64,000 nt of DNA from Tepidanaerobacter sp. EBM-38 (GTDB taxonomy: Bacteria; Bacillota; Thermosediminibacteria; Thermosediminibacterales; Tepidanaerobacteraceae): assembly GCA_001896545.1 (NCBI GenBank), contig MPOT01000054.1, forward strand, positions 62,001-126,000. The letters run 5' to 3'. Both the position numbers and the translations under genes were made by a program. The notes under the pieces are model-generated. The model had not been told where the DNA came from. It searched no databases and saw nothing but the letters and a program-made list of their open reading frames with translations. Below, piece after piece: positions 58,925 to 64,000 of the stretch (within the stretch, counting starts at the first letter, position 1; every line of letters begins with the position of its first letter).

Positions 58925-58949
58925 CAGCACCTATTAATTTAATGTGCTG
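58925..58949 (-). terminator. Hairpin between PfkB kinase and mglB-type genes
   Basis: CAGCAC pairs with GTGCTG around a 13-base AT loop, 43 bp before the binding-protein start. Without a T-run it is probably an mRNA processing or attenuation stem. Confidence 0.4.
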
Positions 58950-58955
58950 CAATTA

Positions 58956-59900
58956 TCAAAGCAGGTACAGATTATGAAAATCCATATTTCCAATAATGTT
59001 GTTTACTTCTTTTAAAACAATTCCCCCTGTTACAGGGCTCAGTGCCGCTGCTGCTGAAACTGCAACGGCATATTTAATACATTCTGTAAGAGGCCAGTTG
59101 TTGGAAAGTCCTGCGGCAAATCCGGCTACCATTGCATCACCACAGCCTACGGTGTTTACAGGGCGGATCTTAGGAGGGACTGCCCAGTATGTTTCTTTCG
59201 CCAAGCTGCTTGCTACCATTACGCCTTCGGCGCCCAGTGATATTGCAACGATTTCAGGGCCCTTGTCCACAAGTTCTTTTGCAGCAGATGCCAAGTCACC
59301 GGTATTGTTAAGTTTTCTTCCTAAAAGCAGCTCCGCTTCTGATTTATTTGGTTTTACTAAAGTAGGAGAACTCTGTATACCTTTAGCCAAATACTCGCCG
59401 CTTGTATCGAGTATGACCTTTTTATTTGCATCTTTTGCGATAGATATGAGTTTTGCATATATATCTGTACTAATGCCCCGAGGAGCACTGCCGGAAAGCG
59501 TTATCACGTCATATTGCTTAACTGAGCTTGTGTAAAATTCTAAAAACTCATCAAGCTCTTCTTCCGATATATATGGCCCGGGTTCCAATAGTTCTGTATG
59601 AATATTTGAGGATAAATCTATAATATTTATGCAGGACCTGGTTTCACCATTTACATGTATAAACTCAAAAGGCATTTTTTGCTCTTTAAGCTGCTGCTCT
59701 ATAAAAGCTCCTGAAAATCCACCGATAAATCCGGTGACATTTACGGTCTGGTTTAGTGCATTCAGCACCCTTGCTACATTTAATCCCTTTCCGCCGGCAG
59801 TTGGTATTACCTCTTTTACTCTCGTCACCGTTCCGGGCTTAAAATTCTCCACGGTATATGCCTTATCTATGGATGCATTTAAGTTTACTGCAAGAATCAT
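58956..59900 (-). CDS. PfkB-family hexose-phosphate kinase (FruK/LacC type)
   Basis: Kinase of 314 aa in the 1-phosphofructokinase / tagatose-6-phosphate kinase branch. It shows NLNASIDKAYTV near 6, TAGGKGLNVARVL near 35, TLSGSAPRG, KPNKSEAELLLG and the catalytic VNTVGCGDAMVAGFAAG near 248. The usual GAGD reads GCGD. In an operon with a bisphosphate aldolase it would add the second phosphate to a hexose phosphate. Fructose-6-phosphate or tagatose-6-phosphate are the likely substrates. It abuts the isomerase gene with no gap. Confidence 0.88.
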   Translation of the reverse strand: MILAVNLNASIDKAYTVENFKPGTVTRVKEVIPTAGGKGLNVARVLNALNQTVNVTGFIGGFSGAFIEQQLKEQKMPFEFIHVNGETRSCINIIDLSSNIHTELLEPGPYISEEELDEFLEFYTSSVKQYDVITLSGSAPRGISTDIYAKLISIAKDANKKVILDTSGEYLAKGIQSSPTLVKPNKSEAELLLGRKLNNTGDLASAAKELVDKGPEIVAISLGAEGVMVASSLAKETYWAVPPKIRPVNTVGCGDAMVAGFAAGLSNNWPLTECIKYAVAVSAAAALSPVTGGIVLKEVNNIIGNMDFHNLYLL

Positions 59901-60974
59901 TTATGACTCCGCCATTTTAGTTTTAAAAAGGTTGATAATATTTACCGGCGTAGGGTCTACTCCCCGATATATCGGCGCATACAGTGTAATAAAGTCTCCG
60001 AGATATACTAGGGAAAACATGCGGCAAAGTCTGTTCGGTCCTTCTGCATAAACCTGTCTTACTTTGCCCATTCTAGAAGATAGCATTTCTGCGGTTATAT
60101 CCTTGCGTTTTTTAATTTTATGGCTGTCTAGTTCATCATCCCTAAGTAAAATTAAATAAAATTTTGAAATAAGGTCCTCCGGCATATCCCACCCAACGGC
60201 TTCATCATGGTGCAAGTTAGGTATGACATTATAAAATGCCATGAGCTTGCTGTTTTCGCCAAACTGATTTTTTATCCTCCAAGCTACTGAATCATAATAG
60301 TCAAGTGAGCCGTAAACCAAAGGTATGTATCCATATAGTTCCATAGCTATTTGCTTTGCCAGGTTGTCTTCAACCGGCACATCGACACCATATTTTTGTT
60401 TAAGTTCTGAAAATAAGCTTATAAGTTGTTGGATTTCATGGGTCTTATCCGATATCAGGCCAAGTTCTGAAAGTACTGCAAGCATGGGAATAAATATGTA
60501 TCCTAAGACCCTTCTGGGATGGCCGATATCTTGCGGAACTATGAAACAGGGAATTTGATTTTCGGCACATTTGTCTTGTAAAAGCCCGCCCGCTGTAATT
60601 GCAAGCATATATGCGCCTTTTGATTTTACCTGCTCAAAAGCCGAAAGCGTTTCTTCTGTATTTCCCGAATGAGAAATCACAAAAATTAGTGAGTTTTCAT
60701 CGACATAAGCCGGCACGTTATAACCCTGGTTAATTATTACCGGAATATTAAGTTCATCAAAGAGGTATGACCTCAAAAGCCCTGCAGCCACCGAAGATCC
60801 TCCGCCAGTACCTAATATTATAAGTTCATGGAAATTATGCATTGGTTTTTCTATTTTGAAATTTTCAGCTATTTTTAAACCTTCCTCGAACTGCATGTCA
60901 TACCTTTCCGTTGTAAGTAAAGAACTCATGCTGTCAATTTGTCTGACCTTTTCCACATCATTTAAATCAATCAA
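59901..60974 (-). CDS. Bifunctional phosphoglucose/phosphomannose isomerase-type SIS protein
   Basis: SIS-domain sugar isomerase, 357 aa, of the TIGR02128 type (PGI/PMI with a bact-PGI C-terminal domain). Phosphosugar-binding segments are LGTGGGSSVAAGLL near 55 and FVISHSGNTEETLSAF near 98. Catalytic-region segments are WRIKNQFGENSK and IPNLHHDEAVGW near 255. Known members turn glucose-6-P and mannose-6-P into fructose-6-P. In this operon it links the ROK kinase product to the PfkB kinase. It begins 14 bp after the aldolase stop. Confidence 0.87.
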   Translation of the reverse strand: MIDLNDVEKVRQIDSMSSLLTTERYDMQFEEGLKIAENFKIEKPMHNFHELIILGTGGGSSVAAGLLRSYLFDELNIPVIINQGYNVPAYVDENSLIFVISHSGNTEETLSAFEQVKSKGAYMLAITAGGLLQDKCAENQIPCFIVPQDIGHPRRVLGYIFIPMLAVLSELGLISDKTHEIQQLISLFSELKQKYGVDVPVEDNLAKQIAMELYGYIPLVYGSLDYYDSVAWRIKNQFGENSKLMAFYNVIPNLHHDEAVGWDMPEDLISKFYLILLRDDELDSHKIKKRKDITAEMLSSRMGKVRQVYAEGPNRLCRMFSLVYLGDFITLYAPIYRGVDPTPVNIINLFKTKMAES

Positions 60975-60987
60975 TTTGCTGCCTCCT

Positions 60988-61833
60988 CTATGCCTTGTTA
61001 TATGAACCTGCTATATAAATTTTAGATTTTACTACCTCTTTTACCGACTCTATCGCAGGTTTAAAATATTTTCTCGGGTCGGTTTCGTCTGGTTTTAGTG
61101 AAAAGGATTCTTTAAGTTTTGCTGCAAATGCAATTTTAATATCTGTTGCAATGTTGATTTTGCATATTCCGCACTCGACGGCTTGCTTAATATCAACTTC
61201 GGGCACGCCTGAGCATCCGTGCAAAACCAGCGGAATGCTTACAACTTTGCGGATATTTCGGATAATGTCAAAGTGAATTTTGGGAGTTCCTTTGTAAATT
61301 CCATGGGCTGTGCCTACAGCAATTGCTAATGAATCTACACCTGTTCTTTTTACAAATTCCTCTGCCTCCATAGGGTCTGTTAGCAACTCTGTGCTCGAAG
61401 AAATATTCTCCTCTACTCCGGAAATATGGCCAAGCTCTGCCTCAACTTGGACATGCTTTTTATGTGCATATTCGACTACCTGCTTAACCAATGACACATT
61501 TTCTTCAAAGGGCAGCATAGAACCATCGATCATTACCGATGTATAGCCGATATCTATACACTTTATTGCAAGGTCCGCCGAATTTCCATGGTCAAGATGT
61601 AAGGCTATGGGAATGTTTGCAGCCTTTGATGCTGTTTCGGCCATGGCAACAAGGTAATCTATGCCTGCATACTCACAGGTTCCCGGAGTTGTTTGTAATA
61701 TCAACGGGCTTTGTTCTGCTTCGGCAGTTTCAACCACGGCTTTTAGCGTTTCAAGATTATGAATATTAAAAGCTGCTATTGCATACTTATTTTGTTGAGC
61801 CTTTTGCAGCATTTCTTTAGAAGATACCAGCAT
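60988..61833 (-). CDS. Class II fructose/tagatose-bisphosphate aldolase (GatY/KbaY type)
   Basis: Zinc-dependent aldolase of 281 aa. Metal ligands are in ALHLDHGNSADL (His) near 80, AELGHISG (Glu and His region) near 133, VGTAHGIYKG (His) near 178 and LHGCSGVP (His) near 208. NIATDIKIAF binds the phosphate. Length and motifs resemble GatY/KbaY and FbaA-like class II enzymes; tagatose versus fructose preference cannot be decided. It would split the bisphosphate made by the PfkB kinase into two trioses. Confidence 0.9.
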   Translation of the reverse strand: MLVSSKEMLQKAQQNKYAIAAFNIHNLETLKAVVETAEAEQSPLILQTTPGTCEYAGIDYLVAMAETASKAANIPIALHLDHGNSADLAIKCIDIGYTSVMIDGSMLPFEENVSLVKQVVEYAHKKHVQVEAELGHISGVEENISSSTELLTDPMEAEEFVKRTGVDSLAIAVGTAHGIYKGTPKIHFDIIRNIRKVVSIPLVLHGCSGVPEVDIKQAVECGICKINIATDIKIAFAAKLKESFSLKPDETDPRKYFKPAIESVKEVVKSKIYIAGSYNKA

Positions 61834-61848
61834 TATATCGCCTCCAAC

Positions 61849-62805
61849 TTATAAAATACCCAGGTTTATCATGGCTAAAGCTGCGGCTCCGACCGTACCC
61901 GACTCGCTTTTCAGTTTGGCCGGAATAATAGGGAGTTTATTTCTCAATATTCTCATAGAATGTTCATCAAAATATTTTTGCAGTGGATTAAATAGTTTAT
62001 CTCCCATTAGCGAGACGCCGCCGCCGATAATAATTACTTCAGGATTTATCAAGTGTGCAAAGGTGGCAAGGCCAATCCCTAAAAGCTCTGCAGTTTCGTC
62101 TATTACCAGTTGAGCGAGCTCATCGCCCTTTTCCCATGCTTGTGATAAGGTCTTTGTTGTAATTTTATCTAAATCCCCATCAACCATTGAAGTCATCACC
62201 GTATTATGGCCTTCAAGGATGTATTTTTGTGTCCGCCGGACAATTCCCGGTGCTGAGGCATACATTTCTAAACAGCCTCGATTTCCGCAATTACAGTAAA
62301 GGCCATCTTTTACTATAGTAATATGGCCGATTTCACCGGCACTGAGAGAATGACCTCTATAGATTTTACCGTCAAGAATTATTCCTGAACCGATGCCGGT
62401 GCCCAATGTTATACAGATTAAATTATCGATTCCGACACCGGCACCAAAATGCTTTTCGCCAAGAGCTGCCGTTCTTACGTCATTATCCATACATACAGGA
62501 ACATCAAACTCATTTTGAAATTGTTCCAGCACAGGTATGTTTTGCCATCCTAAATTACCGGCAAAAAGGGACATGCCCTTATCTATATCAACCAGGCCCG
62601 GAATTCCCAGGCCTATTCCGACAATTTTAGAACCTGCAGCATTATTTATTAGTTTGTGAATTTCTCTTTTCATATTGCCTATCACGTATTCGGGCCCTTT
62701 TTGTGCTTCTGTTGGAATGATAGTACTGTTTATGATTTCGCCCTTTTCATTTACCAAGGCTGAGGCAATATTCGTACCTCCTAAATCGACGCCGATAAAA
62801 TACAT
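61849..62805 (-). CDS. ROK-family glucokinase
   Basis: Sugar kinase of the ROK family, 318 aa. It shows the ATP site GVDLGGTNIASALV near 5, GIPGLVDIDKG near 68, the catalytic Asp in VCMDNDVRTAALGE near 102, GTGIGSGIILDGKIYRG near 130 and the zinc cluster CNCGNRGCLE near 170. It is predicted to phosphorylate the sugar brought in by the MglBAC-type transporter, most simply glucose or mannose. It lies 15 bp upstream of the aldolase gene in the same operon. Confidence 0.93.
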   Translation of the reverse strand: MYFIGVDLGGTNIASALVNEKGEIINSTIIPTEAQKGPEYVIGNMKREIHKLINNAAGSKIVGIGLGIPGLVDIDKGMSLFAGNLGWQNIPVLEQFQNEFDVPVCMDNDVRTAALGEKHFGAGVGIDNLICITLGTGIGSGIILDGKIYRGHSLSAGEIGHITIVKDGLYCNCGNRGCLEMYASAPGIVRRTQKYILEGHNTVMTSMVDGDLDKITTKTLSQAWEKGDELAQLVIDETAELLGIGLATFAHLINPEVIIIGGGVSLMGDKLFNPLQKYFDEHSMRILRNKLPIIPAKLKSESGTVGAAALAMINLGIL

Positions 62806-62826
62806 TTTTATCCCTCCGCTTTAGAC

Positions 62827-64000
62827 TTAAAGGATAGCTGTCATTACCACATCGGCAGCTCCCTTAACAGTGGCCACTTCACCCATATCTGAAAATTCAA
62901 TTTCACACAAACTGAAACTATTCTCCAGTGACCGTGTTTTTACTGTATCTAAAATAGTATCTTCAATAAAAGCCCTTGCTCGGACTATTCCCCCTCCAAT
63001 CGTCAAAAGCTCAGGGTTAAATGTGTTGATGGTGTTAGCAATACCTATACCAAGGTATCGCGCCACCTGTCTTAAAATCCTGCCGGCCAGTACATCGCCT
63101 TTTTCTGCTGCTTTGTAAATAATCTCAGGGGTTATTTCATCAAGATTGCCCCCTGCCATATCTTGGGCAACTGATGACCTGCCTTCTTTAATTGATTTAA
63201 CCATGGCTTTGACCAGTGCATTTTCCGAAACAAGCGACTCCAAGCATCCATAGTTGCCGCAGCTGCACAAAGGACCTCCCACGTCGATTGTTGTATGGCC
63301 GATTTCACCGGCACTGTCTCCGTGGCCGCGATAAAGTTTGCCCTCTATAAAAATGGCAGAACCCACACCGTATCCGACCTTTAAAAAGACCATGTTTTCA
63401 ACGCTGCGTGCCGTGCCATAGTGAAACTCACCTATAGCCATAGCCCTCACGTCATTTTCTACAAATGTAGGAATGCCTATCTTTTCTTCTACAATGTACT
63501 TAATGGGTACATTTCGCCAGCCTAGGTTCGGTGCGAATATGGATATACCTTCTTTTGACTTTACCGGTCCGTGGACAACTACACCAATGCCAAGTATATC
63601 GGTTTTAGATTCTTGCTTTAAATCTGAGATAGTTGTAAGCATAAGCTCCAATATATCATCCTTGGGCACTTTTTGGACCGGATATTCTCTTTCCATTAAG
63701 ACATGTAAATCTCCATTTACAAGATAGCCCCTCAACTTAGTGGAACTTATATGAATCACTACGACGTTTAAGATGTCAGGATTTACAGTAAGCAGTATAG
63801 GCCGCCTGCCGCCGCTTGACTTTCCGACTTTGTATTCTACTACAAGCCCTGAATCCAGCAACTTATTTGTTATGTAAGTAATGGCAGGTGCGGTAAGGTC
63901 GGTAACCTTAGCTATAGCTGCCCGAGATATCGGCCCATAATGTCTTATTGTATTAAGAACTAAGCAATCGTTAGCATTTGTTGTGGCTTTAAATTCATCC
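62827..64000 (-). CDS. ROK-family transcriptional regulator, 5' partial
   Basis: Repressor-type ROK protein cut by the right window edge. The open frame continues to the last base, and its outermost part encodes a winged helix-turn-helix (LNTIRHYGPISRAAIAKVTDLT), so the true start lies outside. The ROK part shows CSCGNYGCLESLVSE (zinc cluster), FVENDVRAMAIGEF and GYGVGSAIFIEGKLYRG. Members respond to a sugar or sugar phosphate and control the adjacent operon. It is upstream of, and on the same strand as, the kinase, so it may be autoregulated. Confidence 0.92.
   Translation of the reverse strand, partial: DEFKATTNANDCLVLNTIRHYGPISRAAIAKVTDLTAPAITYITNKLLDSGLVVEYKVGKSSGGRRPILLTVNPDILNVVVIHISSTKLRGYLVNGDLHVLMEREYPVQKVPKDDILELMLTTISDLKQESKTDILGIGVVVHGPVKSKEGISIFAPNLGWRNVPIKYIVEEKIGIPTFVENDVRAMAIGEFHYGTARSVENMVFLKVGYGVGSAIFIEGKLYRGHGDSAGEIGHTTIDVGGPLCSCGNYGCLESLVSENALVKAMVKSIKEGRSSVAQDMAGGNLDEITPEIIYKAAEKGDVLAGRILRQVARYLGIGIANTINTFNPELLTIGGGIVRARAFIEDTILDTVKTRSLENSFSLCEIEFSDMGEVATVKGAADVVMTAIL

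Overview
The window is a low-GC chromosomal segment of an anaerobic Firmicute of the Clostridia type. Supporting signs are strong AGGAGG ribosome sites, a CtsR-type heat-shock operator, LevR/sigma-54 and YesMN-type regulation, Agr-like signalling and methylglyoxal synthase. The overall gene style resembles Thermoanaerobacterales or Tepidanaerobacter relatives, but that placement is inference from memory and not a search result. I see no rRNA, tRNA or CRISPR array.

Layout. 1-930: the end of a LytTR response regulator, then an operator, promoter, 48-residue AgrD-like peptide and terminator. 1.0-7.4 kb: a saccharopine-dehydrogenase-like enzyme, a YfcE-type phosphodiesterase, a YwlG-family protein and an SNF2 helicase/SWIM-finger pair. 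7.6-10.7 kb: a nickel lactate racemase with an LldR-like operator, an Rpn-family nuclease with a possible gene within the gene, and a gene remnant. 10.8-17.2 kb: a mannose-family PTS operon (IIA-IIB-IIC-IID plus a BtpA/SgcQ protein) read from a sigma-54 promoter, with its LevR-type activator upstream. 17.3-22.2 kb: a SEC-C protein, a PatB/MalY aminotransferase, a PfpI protein, a 33-residue small ORF and an ERCC4-type nuclease. 22.3-30 kb: a YesMN two-component system, an Afu/Fbp-type ABC transporter and a double HAD protein, best read as a phosphorylated-compound uptake locus.

30-36.2 kb is accessory: a diguanylate cyclase, a decayed REP-associated tyrosine transposase (RAYT), a secreted SAM-hydrolase-like protein, and a three-gene cassette with a SecB-like chaperone, a PD-(D/E)XK-like protein and an unknown protein. 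36.4-38.4 kb: a DUF1659/DUF2922/YvrJ/amidase cassette and an unknown gene whose promoter carries a LexA box. 38.5-51.7 kb: clpB, mgsA, a ClpP-fold protease, a MacAB-type exporter, truD, a DUF815 ATPase, a degenerate nitrilase, a polysaccharide deacetylase and an RsuA-type pseudouridine synthase. 51.8-64 kb: an FMN hydroxyacid dehydrogenase, a KDG kinase/KDPG aldolase pair, a ferredoxin, and a large sugar operon (ROK regulator, ROK kinase, class II aldolase, PGI/PMI, PfkB kinase, MglB-MglA-MglC) that could take a hexose from import to triose phosphates.

A dispersed palindromic repeat with core GGGACGGTTCC occurs about nine times between 20.9 and 46.5 kb. Copies flank the RAYT remnant, supply the C-terminus of one protein and sit in frame inside truD. 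The best candidates for something undescribed are the SecB-like cassette, the Ser-ring AgrD unit and the LexA-controlled gene.
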